A DNA stretch of 64,000 bases from Aphelocoma coerulescens (GCF_041296385.1 NC_091015.1:54254345-54318344), one strand, 5' to 3'; numbered from the stretch's first letter, positions 44,401 through 58,431 are shown. Notes: generated by a model not told the origin, from the sequence alone. Made by a program: numbers and translations.

Positions 44401-44448
44401 GTTCCTTGTTATGCTCCCAGAACTCTTTCCTGCACCCTTTCAGAGATC
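44388..44448 (-). CDS. CTNNB1: CTNNB1 exon 2 (5' UTR end, ATG, residues 1-4)
   Basis: A 61-bp exon, the same size as in human as I recall it. Acceptor GCTCTTTTTTAG, 48 bp of 5' UTR without an upstream ATG, then ATG (44,398-44,400) in the strong context AACATGG, four codons (MATQ) and one base; donor GTACAT. Only 44,388-44,400 is coding. Confidence 0.93.
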
Positions 44449-47400
44449 CTAAAAAAGAGCAAGGTTAGAACTTATTAAACACTAATCAGACTAGTAAAAC
44501 AGGATTTCACATTAAGAACACTAGAATTGCAAACTAAGGCTTGGCACATCTTGCCATTTCATTACTACAGTGAGTATACTCAAATGTTAATTAGCAAACC
44601 CCCATGGACAGACATGCATAAGAACACGATGTATCACCCAGGCTTCTTCTGTCAGGTTATACCTAAGATATTCTCTTAGAGCTGCAAGAGAACAAGAATT
44701 GAAGGCTGACCATGACAGAGCTAATTTTTTACTCCTCTATCTTTGCTTAAGATGAAGTCCAGACATTAAATTCCAGAGTTTGGAAATGCCACAAAGACAA
44801 TGGCTAAATGTCAGACTTCCTCATTTCTCTCAAAGATTAACTACTTAGAAGATACTAGAAAAACTGTTTGATACAGGGCTACGACTGAATTTTCATGGGG
44901 AAAGCTGAAATGACCATGTAAGGCAAGCTGCTGTTATTTCAGTGGCACAAAGAGTACGTAAGAATTATAATTGTAACCTCCTTTACTCCCTTCCTGTACC
45001 GTAAGAATAAAGGTTTCTTCCTACACAAAACTCTTCCTTGAAGTTAAAACTAAAAATTGAACCAGCTTTACAAAAAAAAAAAAAAACCTGTCCTTCAGCT
45101 GCACACACATTGATTCACCAAACTAATTTTTATTTTTTGCACAAAAAGCCAAGATAATTGGGGGCAGGAGGCTGAAATATGATCAAAAGCCCTATCCAAA
45201 TTTTCAGTATGCACCTCCAATTGATATCACCAAGCAGTATGATAGTATTTGTACCATAAATCTGTAGCTGTCTATTCACTAACCCAGAGAGAGAAATCTG
45301 AGGCTACAGCTCCAGAATGGGTCACTTTTATTTCATTTTCTCCCCTTCCCCCCTCTGTCCCACAGTCCCACACTGTTTCCAGCACAGACAGAGCTGGTGA
45401 CAGCCTATTCTGGGAGCCAGCCAAGCAGAAACATTCATAGTGGTAGCTTGTGCAGGGAGCAAAACCATCTCTTGCAACAATCAGCTTTAATGTGCCATTA
45501 GGTGTTAGAGCTGTTCCAACCAAAACATTCTGGCACAATGAAGTAAAGGCAAGGCACTAATCCCTGAAAGGACAGGTCTGCAGTGCTGCACCAGGAGAAC
45601 AAAGTCCACCTGATGCTGTATTTGTGTAAAGGCAGATTTCCCAGTTAAAGAGTTTCCTTCAGGAGTACTTTTTTGAAAATTGTAATTAAACAGAGGACAG
45701 GCCTGCAGTTTAAAAGTCTCACTGGATAGGTGGCACAAACTTGTATTTCACTGACTCTGAGCCAGCTGCAAGATACTCCAACACCCTGAGCAATCTTGTT
45801 GCTTTGCTTTACAAATGCCAGTGCTGTTTGTCCTGACTCTGCACTCCCACAACTTTGGCAGCAACCCTTCCCTGGCTCTTTTAAAATGGACAGTAGATCT
45901 GCATCTGCAGCAGATAAGCAGCATTAAGCTGATATAAGACATTATACAACATACAATAAGCATCCTGCTGTGCAGCTGGAAACTCTAAACTGGTCCTACT
46001 CCACAGCATGGAAGAGACAGGTCAACTCGGAGTCTGTCCTTGACAATGTGCATAGAGGATGTGCTGACAACAGACAGTCCCTTACCACTGGATTCTTCCA
46101 TACTGTTAGGCGTTTGAGAGTAGCAGTAGCAAGTGGAAGGAAAAACTTAAATCATTTTGTCAGTTCACCATTGATTAAAACATTCTAATGAGTAGCTAAG
46201 TTGAGGAAGTGCCTATACAGAAGCTTGATAGTTCTCTGCAGGTCTTCTGCATTACTTTGCGAGTTCCACTAACACCTTCCAAACAGAAAGAAGGGAGTAG
46301 CACTAACAGCAAAATTTGTATCCTTGCTCCCTGTAGTCCTCACTCTAAGTGAAATGTGACACTGCCAATAAAAAATCTGGCATATTCTAGCTGCCGTAAG
46401 AAATTTTCAATATGCTTAGCACAAAAAAGATCTATTTTTATCATAACTTTGCCATCTCCTCCCATCAGGACTATGCTAAAAAAAGGATCACCAAACTAGT
46501 TTTGAAGTCGACTGGTTCATCTAACAGTATGTTAAGAGCAGTGACTATGCTTTGAGACATTTACTACCACCTGAGATTCCTATTTGCAGTAAGGGGCTTG
46601 GGAACACTTATAATTTTCTCCACCGTTGAATTCTGCACCAGTGAAGGCAATTGGCTTATAGCACCTGCACTCTGAAATTGCCGTTTCCATTTCAGCAGCC
46701 TGAAGAGATCAGAAGAGCAGCTCTACCATTAGGTAAAATCCAACAGACCAAAGTAGCCACTGAACTGCAGCACTATTCCACAATAACACTGACAAACATC
46801 TACAAACAGCAATGAAGAATACTAAGTGTTCAGAAATGCATTACCAGTCAGACATTCAGTCTTTGGAATGCTGACCCTAGATCAGCCTGCCAGCTGCATC
46901 TGCAAGTTCCAACATCCCACTCTCCACTTCATACACCTGCAGCCCCCCAGCAATTCCTGGTAGCTTTTTTTTTATTATTTAGATGGGGAATTGGGTTTAA
47001 TCCTCCAAGTCCAAACTAACTGCTAAACAAAAGTAGCCAGGGTTTGATTTTAGGTTTTCTGCACTTAAACATTCTCTCATATTTTCCTTCACATTCTCTT
47101 CTAATTTTAACAGGGAGCAAGCTGAGTCCAGGCAAGCTGCTGACTTTGTCTTCCTGTTTGTCACTGTCAAGGTTAACCAACACACCTACAAAGGGAGCGA
47201 CACCACCAGGCTTAGGTACAAACATCTGTGCTGCTCATTTTCCTGACAAACTGGATCAGTACAAGGTCAGCCAAACACATCTCAGCCATCAGGAAGAGAC
47301 AGAAGTCCTCAGCATACTTTACAAACAAACTTCAGCATAACAACAAGCTTCTGCAAGCTTTGCTGTTTTTGAAGACTAGAAGATACTAGGAAATGGGAAT

Positions 47401-50400
47401 TTGGTAAATATCATGTTATATGGTTCACGTGGTTGTACTATGAGGAGTTACAGGACTCTTCACTTCTCAAAAATCTCCTCCTGCCCTATGAGACTTATCT
47501 ACTTGCTTAGCAAGCATCACCAGTTTTGTGTTTAAATGGAGGTTGGAGCTTTTTAGACTATGTACTAAAAAAACTCATGTGAAGAGCAATTCAAGACCTT
47601 GCACTAGGCTGTATTGCATGCCATCTGTCTCAGTCTAAAAAACTAGGAAAAATGGTTCTGCAAGCTTAGAAGGCACATGAGCTAATAATTTCAAATTATT
47701 ACAGAAAATTCAAATTTCTTGATTTTCAAAAGGAATGTAAGAAGTATAATGTATTATTTCTGATCATGTGTTTTTATTAGGTATTAATTTCTGATTTTGG
47801 AGAATAGTTCCACATATGCCAAGAAAGTCAACAAGCCTACAGTAGTTCTCAAATCTGAACAATTCTCTTCAGTAAGAGTGACTCAAATTACACCTGATCT
47901 GATAAGCAGTTCCCTCCCCATTCCTGCCACCTTTATAAAGCAAGTCAAAGTTTGCAAGTCTGCCATAAATCCTTTGTGTGAGTAGTGTGTTACTAAAACA
48001 TGCAGGAGAAATCCAGACTGATCCATCCAAACACCATGAGTTACTACACACAAACACACCTACTGACCATGTTTTCCTCTTCTATGTCTCTGTCTTACCT
48101 AGGACAGGCCAAGCAATTCCATCTTTAAACTACCCACCAGCTCTGAATGACACATTTGTTACATAGAACAGGCACATCATCTTCTGACAGTTACACATTT
48201 TTAATTGCTGTTATCATCTACACACAAGTGAAGTACCTGTACTGGAAAATAGTTTTTCTCCAAGTGCTCTGAAGTTATTCCAACCATTCCCAAGGTGTTA
48301 GTGAAAGCATTCTTTGGGTCTGATTTTGTAACTGGTCTTAGCTGCCTGCCACCTGTATATCTTCTTTATAAAAATCCACTGCCAAAATATACAGGCAACA
48401 GCAGGTCCACAGCTAATAACATTGGAGAGCACTCATTTCTATGACCCAAGTCCTTATATTTTCAGTTCTTAATGTAGCAGAAGCTTCCTAATTAACCTTA
48501 GTTTTCAAGTTGGGAATTTGGAAAATACATCCAATTAAGGAATTAAAAAACAAATCACAACAAAACAACCTTTTTTAATCTTCCCCTGGAAGTTGTTAGC
48601 CTGTTTTCTAGAAAACAAAATGTGGGGGAGGAGGAAACATCCAAGTATGACAATACTGACAGTGGAAGCATCAGGAAAAAAGCTTGCATGGTATAAAGGC
48701 ACTTTAGGCAAGAGTGGCTGAACTGTCTCTAAGCAATTTTTGGTCTAACCTAGGCCCTAGATACAAGCTCTTGCAACAGACAGACCTAGTTCTACTGATC
48801 TTAGTCTTGTGAAGACATGATCCAAACTGTGGTAAACTTCTAATTATTCCTTATCCAAACGTGGATTGATTAAGTTCTCTCCTCCCATATCCCCTGCAGG
48901 TTCTAAAGAAAACTGAGAATTTTTATCTGGCTTTACTGAGCTCTGGTTAAAGTACCTTTGGAGGTAATTTTGGAAGTCCTTCATGTACCACATGCTTCTG
49001 TAAGACTGCTAAAAAGTCCTGGAAGGATAGTTTTGGTGTTGTGTGTTTTAAGGAATGTTAGGAGCTTGTGGTAGGAATGACAGCTGGAGTTTAGAATTTT
49101 TCGTAAAAAATGACCAGAAGATATCTTTTTGAAAATAGGTACAGAATGTGCTCATATTTCACTCTGAAGATCACATTTTTTAAAAATTTATTTTCCTTGT
49201 ACAAAGATACCAGAGAGGAGTACAAACAACACATTTCCTGAAATACATTCCCATACCCAGTAAACAAATACTGAAGAGCATTCCCATATTCTGTTTCCAA
49301 CAGTAGCATTTGCAGTCCTCAGCCACTTTGTCCCCTCTAAAAGAAATAGCTACATACAGTGAGTGTAGATTATTCTGAAGTTAGTTATATGCAAGTATCA
49401 GAAGGCCTTGACTACTGGGAAATTAGTCACCCACAAATACTGACTTCTGCACGTCAGTGCTTTAAGGACTTGAACACAGAAAAGCTACTATGAAACTCAC
49501 TGAAAAGTGGCTCTTGAATAATGGTTATGGGCTGCATATTATCACATTAAACAAAGCAAGGTACCACTTGGATATTTTTAGAGATAGCAAAATTAAGGCT
49601 TACCTTATTCTCAATACTAGGAACCAGAGTATAAAACTTAATGTATTTTATATTAATGTCAGGCTTCCTTCTGGTTTTAACAGGGTGATTTTTAATAGTG
49701 GGTAAAAAATGTCTTCAGGTGACTTATGACATCTTAACCTAGCGGAAGAAACTTAGGCAGTATGGAACACCAAAAGGCAGCAAGTCAAACCATGCAGTCT
49801 TTTTCCTCTAAAAAGGAAAAATATCCATAGGTTTTCACAGCTTTAAAACTTCTCTGCTTTTTTTGGGGTTACACGGTAGAAACATTCATCTATAGCCTTC
49901 ACTACTACCTCAGAAGAAGTGCCATGGCAAGAGATGAAGTAATATTACTATATTTAAGTGTTGTGCCAAGTAATAACTTAAACTATTTCAGTAGTTCCAT
50001 TGAAAACTAAGAGCTATCAGTAATCTTGACCTGAATGCCAAAGTATGGGCCCACACTGAAATCCGTCTTACTGATCCTGGACTGCAACAGAACAGACTCA
50101 TTTATAAACTTTTAACTCATGGCAAAATTGCTCTGGTTGTTTCCTCAAGCAACATTTGCTTAGCTAGCATCCTTCCCTCCAACCACTACGCTGTTCTTGC
50201 TTAGTGAAGTATTTCTCCTCTCTCCAGTGATGAACTCAGTATCCTGTGTAATCCCTCCAGCTCGAATTTATCCAAACAGGAACACTTCAGACAAGAGATT
50301 CTACTGATGCCTGCAGAAAGTTAGAAGATGCCTTCCAAACAGCAATACATTCTAACTTAGATTTAGCTAACCAGATCATAGTAAATTTGACTCTGAACCC

Positions 50401-53400
50401 AGAATTTACAACAGTGTTAAAATGGTCTTTAAATTCTCTTATTATTAAGACTGAAAGTCTAAGGTTTGTTTTTCCTAACAAATTTCAGGAAATTAAGAAA
50501 TCTGAATATCTGCTTTACTGACCTCAATGGTTAAAAGGTTCCAATTTCCAAGCCTTAAATATCCTTAATACATGCTGAAAGAGGCAACAAACTAGCTCAG
50601 ATAATCCACAGATTTAAAGTGGGAGAGGGGTGCAGATCTGCCAAAAACTCACTGCAAGTTACCTCTATTTCAGCCACTCTGCTGCTTTATTTTCAATTCA
50701 TTATTTCCTTTTTCCTTCAGGCATCCCAGATTGCCATTACATCAATTGTTCTGGCTTCTCAGCCTTTGTCTTCTGCCTTAGAAATTATCTAAAAATTCCT
50801 TTCTGCAACAAAGGCAGACGAACCTCCCTACACTATTTTTTGTAAGGGTTTTTTTCTTGATGCCACTTGCAAAATAACATGTTGCCTCTCTATTTTCAGT
50901 TCTCAGCAATCTAAGACCAAGAGTACAGAGCAGGGCTTATATTCATGTGCCTATTGGCTAAAGCAAACAATATGTAAATATTTCTTTCTTGCTAGACTTC
51001 TCCAAGTTGATTACAACTCCTTGATGGCACTGAAATGCAGGCAGTCTACTAATCTTGACTCGACTTAAACACTTGGTTAGCAGTATTTAAAAGGAGAACA
51101 TATTCCTCAAAAAATGTCTAGTGAAGGAAAAGACTTGGGTTGCAAGTTCCAAAAAACTCGAGGCTTGTTTTTGAGTCAATACAGTCTTAAGCAAATGTGG
51201 CAGAGGAGGAAAAGGGGCCACAAGAACTTTACAACAGCTGTAAGGTTCCAATCTGCCACATTTCACTTCTGGAGCACTACAGAGTGTTCTGATATGACAG
51301 GACACTCACCAGTTTTACCTTACCCTTCCTCCTAAAAGAGAAAGCAGGGTAGTAAGGAACCATACTTCCTACCCAGCTTGTAATGTTCAACAACTCCTAA
51401 GTTTCAAGTGAGACTGTAACATAAGTGTAGCAAGAGCCACATTTCATTTTGCTTACCCAAAGTACAGAAAGCCACCCAGAACGTGGGTAGTTTTAATCAA
51501 TTGCTGAAGAGCAGCTTTGCACTGACTGACAGTTTAGGTAACAAAAGGTATCAGAAGTGGGGGTTGGAGATTTCACTGGCAGATGGGTCTCTTCCAGATG
51601 CAGCCCTGTCCGTGCTGTGCTCCAAGCAACTAACACAGTACGAAGGCACTAACAGCTTGTGCAATTCATCAGGGTCTTCACAGGTACTAAGGTTTAAGTA
51701 CCCTTTTAAAAACAACCCATTAGAATTCTCAATAAAGCAAGAGCTAACATTGGTCTGAGAGCCACTGTCAGCCAGCAAATATGTCAGATAACTAATGTAC
51801 AAAATTATGAGAACCTGGAAGAGAATTCAGAACAAGCACATCAGGAAAGTTACTAAAAAAGAAATAAAGATCATCCTGGTACCAACCTGCACTATCATTC
51901 TAAAAGATGAACTTTGAAACTGTAGAACCTGCTAGGAAGCCTCCCCAGAAATGAAGCTGGCAATATCATACAAAGGTTCTCCTTTTGAAAGAAAGGAGAT
52001 GGACAGTACTTCACTCTTTAGAACAGACATTCTAGAGAAACTTTGGTAGAAATTACAGACTAATGGGACACATGGATATGTCCAAATGCATTTGGTAGCA
52101 GTTACCTACCACTATAATTTCTTATCAGCAGTGCCCTACATAATTTGTTTGATGCTGGCCAGAGGCACATGGCTGAGCATGCAATGTAAAGAAAGCACCT
52201 CTTCACATAGTCACACACTCTTACTTAAAAATCATACTGCAGGAGCTGAAATCTCACAGAACTGGATCTTGTCACTTCAGAAATTAAGTGTTTAGATCCA
52301 CAGCACAGTTATTTTGCTCTTTACCTAGAGAACATTCAAGAGTTACAAGAGGTCTGTCAACACAATCCTTTACATTCAAAATCATGGGCAATTATACCAG
52401 CAGCTTCTAACAAGATCTGCAAACAAAACACTTTCTGCCCTAGGTATTTATTTGTCATTTCTAGAAATTTCTGGTCATTTCTAAGAGCTATAAGCAGCTG
52501 CTGTGTTCAAGTTGACAAATTATCAGGTCATGTTTGAAAGTAATGATTTAAGAGAGCTTTTCACGCGCAAGCATACCACAGCACTAGCAAAAACTTTCAC
52601 TTTATTAACTGGCAAGATAGATCTCAAGTACCTAAGTATCCTCCTGACCGTCCAAGATAGGAGTTGATGATAATTTTAAACGTTATGACATGAAAACTGC
52701 TTCAACTACAACTCTGATGTTACACATCCAGCTTGAGAACAAAAGTAATGAACTTCCTCACATAATGTACATATCAATCCCTTGACAGCAGTTTGTAGCT
52801 CAGTATTAAAGGACTGGTATGACAGTTTCAAGTTTATGAACTTGCATTAAGGTCATAACAAGATTATCAACCCAATTACTCGTATGTCTTAATTGTTTTG
52901 ACCGACTAAGCACCAGCACCACAAGCCAGTAACCTCAGAACAGTTACTAAGTCACTTCTGTTCAGCAGTGGATTTGAAATCTTTGGGTCACTGGCACACA
53001 TTTCCCACTAGGGCTTTGTGCAGCATTCACTAAGTTTGAGTATGCTCATGGCTGGGCAAAACATTAAGAGCAGTTTTATTATCACAGCTTAGAGAGCTCC
53101 CACATTTTATTTGTGGAACACAGGTATCTACACTATACATACTCCCATCCTCCTTGCTTAGGGATGAGCCAGTGTTTCTATCCAAGGTTTAGTCTGCCAG
53201 CAGGACTCACGTAATAAATGCACACAGGTTTACAGCTTTTGGTCCATGTGCCCATACTTATCACTGAGTAAGATGACTGTAGTAGAGCTGGCATTAGACA
53301 GGATCAAAATTCGTTCTTTAGCCTTACCTAGTCACATACAAAAAAAACCCCAGTTGCCATTGTGATCATTTAGAGGCAACCTATGATAATTCAGACAAAT

Positions 53401-56400
53401 ATTATACGACATTTAACACTCAAAGTTCAGGAACAAAACCACTGCCAGCCCTCAAGTTTCCCTGCCCACACAGTTTTGTGTGTCAAAAAGACAATGGTTC
53501 TGTAGTCATTTAACACAACCATGTGCATCACTAACAACAGACACGGTTACAGAAGTACCTTTCCCTCCTGTTTGTGCATAACTTGAAACACCCATTTTCA
53601 CACCAGTACAGGAACAACTTAGCAAACATCTCTCTTCCAAACCAGGAAGTATCTACCATAATCCAGTTTCTTCTTAGACTGCAACCACATAGCCAGCCCT
53701 GAACTTGGATGTTAAACATTAATCTCCACAGTTTAAGAAACCAGAGTGATTAGTCATAATTACACTGACACTAATGAAATACTTATGAATCTGAAAGTGG
53801 CTGTCTTTGCTTGTCTGCCAGAATAACTATGTATTTACAATAAGGCACACCAACACTCCAAAAAGGACTGTTTAAACAACAAACGTGCTAATGAAGTCTG
53901 ACACTAAAAGATGTTTCTTCAACTCACTCTTAATTAAGGCAAACTGACAAGGCAGCTGCATTTATTAGCACCTTTAGGATGTTAAGATTTCTGGCCACTG
54001 GAGGGCACCTGAATTGTTGCCAGGACAATACAGCACTACTTGCTACAGTTGCTGCAGAGTTGGCAAAGTTCTCCAATTTATACAAGTCTATTTAGCACAG
54101 TTAAGTCAGCCCAGAAATGCTGGTTCCAGCAAATACATGTACAGTGCACACGGAGCATCTGCCAACTCCAGCAAAATCCAGCTAGCTCATACTGTTTTTT
54201 AAATGCAGCAACATAGAATACGAGATTAACTCTTTCAACCTTCTAAGTCAGTCCTCAAACAAGGTTCCAGAGTTAATTTAGTATTAAGTAACAGAGCAAG
54301 CACTTCACTTCTGCAACACTAATCCAGCCCAATGTACATTGTTTCCTAAAGTCAACTTGGAACATGAACAAAAAGTTCTTCTGTAAAGCAACATTTGCAC
54401 CCATACTTGCCAAGGCAACAAAAGCATAGCATGCATTTGTTTTCACATCAGAGTTAACAGATTCATGAGGTCAGGCTGAGCTACAGGTATGTATCACCTG
54501 CTCACCTCATCTATTTGGTGTTCCACACAGACAGAAATGCCAGAATTAGACTTCCATTAGTTCTCTCCCTTGCACTTGAAGTTACCTGTCAGTGAAAAAA
54601 GAAAAGAACAAAACGCCAAAAAACTAAACAACTTTTCTGGCTCCTTTCTTCTCATGAGAAGCAGCACAGGCTACACAGTGCCAGCACAGTTTAACACATT
54701 ACCCTCCTGGGCTAAAGCCTGATCACAGACTACAGCAAGTTTTACCTTGGAATCAAGTGCCAGAAATGGACATTAAAAGTTAACCACTGTCAGGCTGCCT
54801 TATGATGGCAAGTCTAGCCAATTCAATCGGTGCTTAACTGGAAAATCAGAAATATTGCCATGCCAGGATAATAATTTTATCTAAAGAGACAAGAAGAGTC
54901 ACACACAATACTTACTGCCAAGGAGTTTGCCATTTCTAGGTTCTCACCCAGCAAGGCACTGGGCTCAGAGCTTGCAAGTGCACGTTGTGAGAACCCAGGA
55001 GCAAGTCACAGCTGCCTGCACAGTTTCTCACAGGTTTTATCAGGCTTTGTGAAGTATGATGTTTAAGATAAGTAAGGTCAGTCCTGATTTTCCTGCCATG
55101 GTATACAGGCTACCACAGTCACAGAACAAGTTTTGCTGCAGGTAACTGCACGATCACCACAACCCCTGTATTACCAGTTTAACTATGAATTAATGTAAGT
55201 GATTTTGATTACTGCTGTATTTGCACACTAGTCTGCCTACTAAACAATACTCTGCAGAAACATCCTTATCCAGGAGTTTCAGACTGCACATTCAGACTTC
55301 AGTTTCTGAGACAGAAGCCTCCAATAGCCGTATTTTCTGCTCCATTCCTGCCTCTTCCCCTTCTACCCCCGAAAATACTGCAAAATCAGAACAGTGCTAG
55401 TACTAACTTCTTGCCTCAACATCCCCAAAACATCAAGTTCAACTCTTCAGAACACAGTATTTCAGGATGCTAGTTCAGATGCAGAGCCATGACAGATGGA
55501 CATCTGTTTCACAGAGAAATCATTTTGTCTGAAGGGCAACCAGGTTTCACAGCAAGCCAGTTACTGACACACCACAGAGCAAAATGCTGGTGTCCATAGT
55601 AGACACACACCATGCAAAGAGCCCAGTCTATTTATAGTATAGGCAAGAAAAAGGAAGCTTGGGTTGATAAGGCTGTAACACAGCATTTGAAGAACTGATT
55701 TTTTCCTATCAAGTTTTACTTGTATTAAATCCTCGCTTCTAGAAGCTATCGTGCATGGCACTGTCCTTTCCAACAAGGTGTTTTTACTTATTTCTCCCCT
55801 AGATCTTGGGAAATGATCAGCTATATAGACCTAAGTGAACATTCCCCTGGATATCAGTTTATACCTAAACAGAAAATACCTGAACTAATAGAGATGAGCA
55901 AATACGACCTTTCTTTAGAACAACCCCAGAACAGTGAGACACTCAGTATGACTTTGTACTAACAGCTGAATTTAGAGAGTCTCAAACTCTTGCCTGAATA
56001 CCTAAGCAGCTTCATTTGCAATAGTACCAGCCATTAGACAAATGACACAGTAGTCAGATACCTGCAGCTGTCAGCATCTTTTTATCAAAAGCGCAAGATC
56101 AACATTAGGTTCCTGGGCTGTTAGGTACTGAAATTCATATTATAACTTGGGCCAATACACACCAGTAAGTTTTGCCACTTAGGTTTTTTTTTGGAGCCTT
56201 GCAGTAGTACCTTTATGTCATTCAGAAGCAAAATCATAACTGGAAAGTTGCTCTCTGGTGTGTCTGAACTTAGTATCAAGAAAACCTTGATCCTCCTTCA
56301 GCTAGTTTTCTTGTCTTTGCCTTTACTGTAGTCTCAGCACATAAAGATCCTGTTTTACTAAAACGCCTCCTTGATTTCCATCCCTCGACCTCAGCATACC

Positions 56401-57687
56401 AGCCCAGCCTCTTTCCATTCACCACTTGCATACTTTGGGGGATGGGAGGACCACAGATGTCTGGAATATACAGAGTGTCAGAACAATGGCTGCTCCATGA
56501 GAAAGAGATCAAGAAGTAGCTGATTACAAAGATTAACACCGCAATTCCTAAAGTCACAAGTTGCCCACGGTACCTTCGCACAGTCTGTCCTTTCTTTCCA
56601 GAAGGGATAATTTTCAGAGAACGTTTTGGGGAAGAGATAAAAAAGAAACTACCAACGTCCTACATTGAGTTTTAACTAGGGAAGAATTCAAGGTTTTGCT
56701 AAATTTAAGAAAACTTGCTGCTCTAGGAGTAGCTAATCATGCACAATAGAGATGAACTAAGCTTTGTTTTCTTAAGCAAACAACAAACCACAAAACAACA
56801 CACCGGGAGCCCCTGTTCCTAGAGAAATGAGAAATAAGTGCCCTAGGTAGTTCTGGGAGTAACCGCAAGTTGATTCCCACACCTCAGGAACGCGTTACTT
56901 TGGGAGGCTGGAGCCACCGTGGTCCCCCCAGCCGGCCACGGGAAGCAGCGGGCGCTTCCCCTTGCAGCGTGGGAGTCGCCACACCGCCCGGAGCCCAGTC
57001 ATTCCCTACAAGACCCTGGTAGGGTAGATGTTAAAAAACTTAATTTGATTGCTCCCAGCTCCGGGGAAGCTTCATTTCGGTGACACCCAGCAGCAGCAGC
57101 ATAACCTCTCCAGCAAACGGCAATGCCACTAAGACCGAAACCCCACAAGGCAACAGATTAGTTATCTCCCGCTGACTGCAGTGACCGTGATTAATTATAT
57201 TCGGTACAAATAAACCCGTACCCTGCTCTCTTCCCCCTCCTATCGCCAAAGGGGATCTGCAGCCCACCGGCGAGTTAGTACTCCCCTAAAAAAGGGAAGG
57301 GGGAGGGAGGGAGAACCTTTAAACAAAAATAATAAAGGGTCATTAAAGTACTCCGGGTTCTGCTGCAAACGAGAGCAGAGCCGGGCGCAGGGACTCGCCT
57401 TCTCCCGCAGACCAGAGCAGCCACCCCCTCGCCCCAGGACGAGCTTCCCAAGAGACACCTCGGGAGCTGCAGCTGCCGCTCCTGCAGCCACGCAGCTGTC
57501 CAGACCTCCCAAAAACAAGAGCCCTCTCTCTCTCTTCCTTTCCTGCTCCCCCACCTCTCTCCCACCCCCGCTCCCCCCCTCCCCCAGCCCCGTCCTTCCC
57601 GCCGGGCACACCCTGGACCCCCTCACGGCCGCGGGGGGGGCCGGCCCGGGTTTACCCCAAGTTCCCGCCGGAGAAAGCGGCACTAAC
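44449..57687 (-). other. CTNNB1: CTNNB1 intron 1
   Basis: About 13.2 kb between noncoding exon 1 and the ATG exon. Mostly AT-rich DNA. It holds an A15 tract at 45,072-45,086 and an unexplained open frame at 56,276-56,659 (see findings). No mobile element or RNA gene was recognised. The right end depends on the uncertain exon 1 donor. Confidence 0.8.
45072..45086. repeat. Poly(A) tract, 15 bp
   Basis: A run of 15 A in CTNNB1 intron 1, simple repeat only. Confidence 0.85.
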
Positions 57688-57920
57688 GTTGCAGGAAGGG
57701 AGAGCGCAGGGTCCCCCCGGGCTCCGGCGGCGGCTGCTGCTGCTGCCCAGGCGATCCCGGTCCGGTCCGTCTTTCCTTCCTTGTCCCCCCGCCTCCTCCT
57801 CCTCTCTCACGGCGGTGCCCCCGCCGCTGGCTCCCGGGTGACGACCGTACGGGGCGGCGGTGTTTGTGTCCCCCGAGCGCCGCCGCTGCTCCCAGCGCCG
57901 AACCGAGCGAGAGTCTTAAA
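57688..57920 (-). other. CTNNB1: CTNNB1 exon 1, noncoding (ends approximate)
   Basis: Placed by the conserved start region: CTCCTTGTG, then GCCATTTTAAG and CTCTCG follow the TATA-like element in the same order as in the human promoter as I recall it. The best donor is CTGCAAC/GTTAGT at 57,687; GGG/GTAAAC near 57,655 is an alternative. The exon contains (CAG)n and (CCG)n runs (57,727-57,747) and no ATG, so the CTNNB1 start is the first ATG of the mRNA. Confidence 0.6.
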
Positions 57921-57925
57921 ATGGC
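57918..57925 (-). promoter_or_regulatory. CTNNB1: YY1-like element GCCATTTT at the start site
   Basis: GCCATTTT on the minus strand fits the YY1 core CCATNTT and lies 20-30 bp downstream of the TATA-like element, where transcription should begin. YY1 sites at this position are common in CpG-island promoters. Confidence 0.5.
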
Positions 57926-57943
57926 GTCGCTCACAAGGAGGTT

Positions 57944-57950
57944 CTTATAG
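57944..57950 (-). promoter_or_regulatory. CTNNB1: TATA-like element CTATAAG
   Basis: CTATAAG on the minus strand within otherwise GC-rich sequence. The human promoter has TTATAAG in the same context (from memory). Initiation is expected near 57,915-57,922. Confidence 0.6.
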
Positions 57951-58129
57951 CGAGCGGCGGGCCCGGCTGTGTATCCTGCCGCCGCGGCCGGGCCCCGCGC
58001 GCGGCATTCCACAGGCGCCCGGCGCTCAGGGCAGGCAGAGGGAGGAGGAGAAATAGTGCCCCGCTCCCAGGGCGGAGGGAGACAGGGAGCGGAGAAGCGG
58101 CACGAGCCGAGGGAAGGCTGGGCCGAGCT

Positions 58130-58169
58130 GGGCAGGGCAGGGCTGGGCAGGGCTGGCCGGGGCGGGGGG
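58130..58169 (+). promoter_or_regulatory. G-run cluster, possible G-quadruplex
   Basis: Seven runs of three or more G on the plus strand within 40 bp (starting at 58,130, 58,135, 58,140, 58,145, 58,150, 58,159 and 58,164), separated by two to six bases. This satisfies the usual G-quadruplex rule several times over. It lies about 210-250 bp upstream of the expected CTNNB1 start. Confidence 0.55.
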
Positions 58170-58431
58170 AGCCCGGCGGAGATACCTTATTCCGGAGGTG
58201 GGAAAGAAGGATCCGAGCTCCCGGTCTGGGGACGAAGTTGCTGCCCTCAGGGGTGTAGAGGCGGCGGGGGAGGGGATGCGACTGAAGGGATCAGCCGGAG
58301 TCCCGCTTTGAGAAGGGAAGCGGGGGGGGGAGGGAGGGGGCAAAAGGCGATTGTGACTCTCTCTCCCTCCTACTTCCCATCCCGTTTAATTTGGAGTTTC
58401 GTTGCCTGGGGATTTTAATTTTTGTTTTTAA

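Noticed and set aside
57683..58012. Possible N-terminal coding extension of CTNNB1 over exon 1
   Set aside because: It starts upstream of the expected transcription start. The exon 2 5' UTR carries its own stop context, and the mRNA portion of exon 1 has no ATG.
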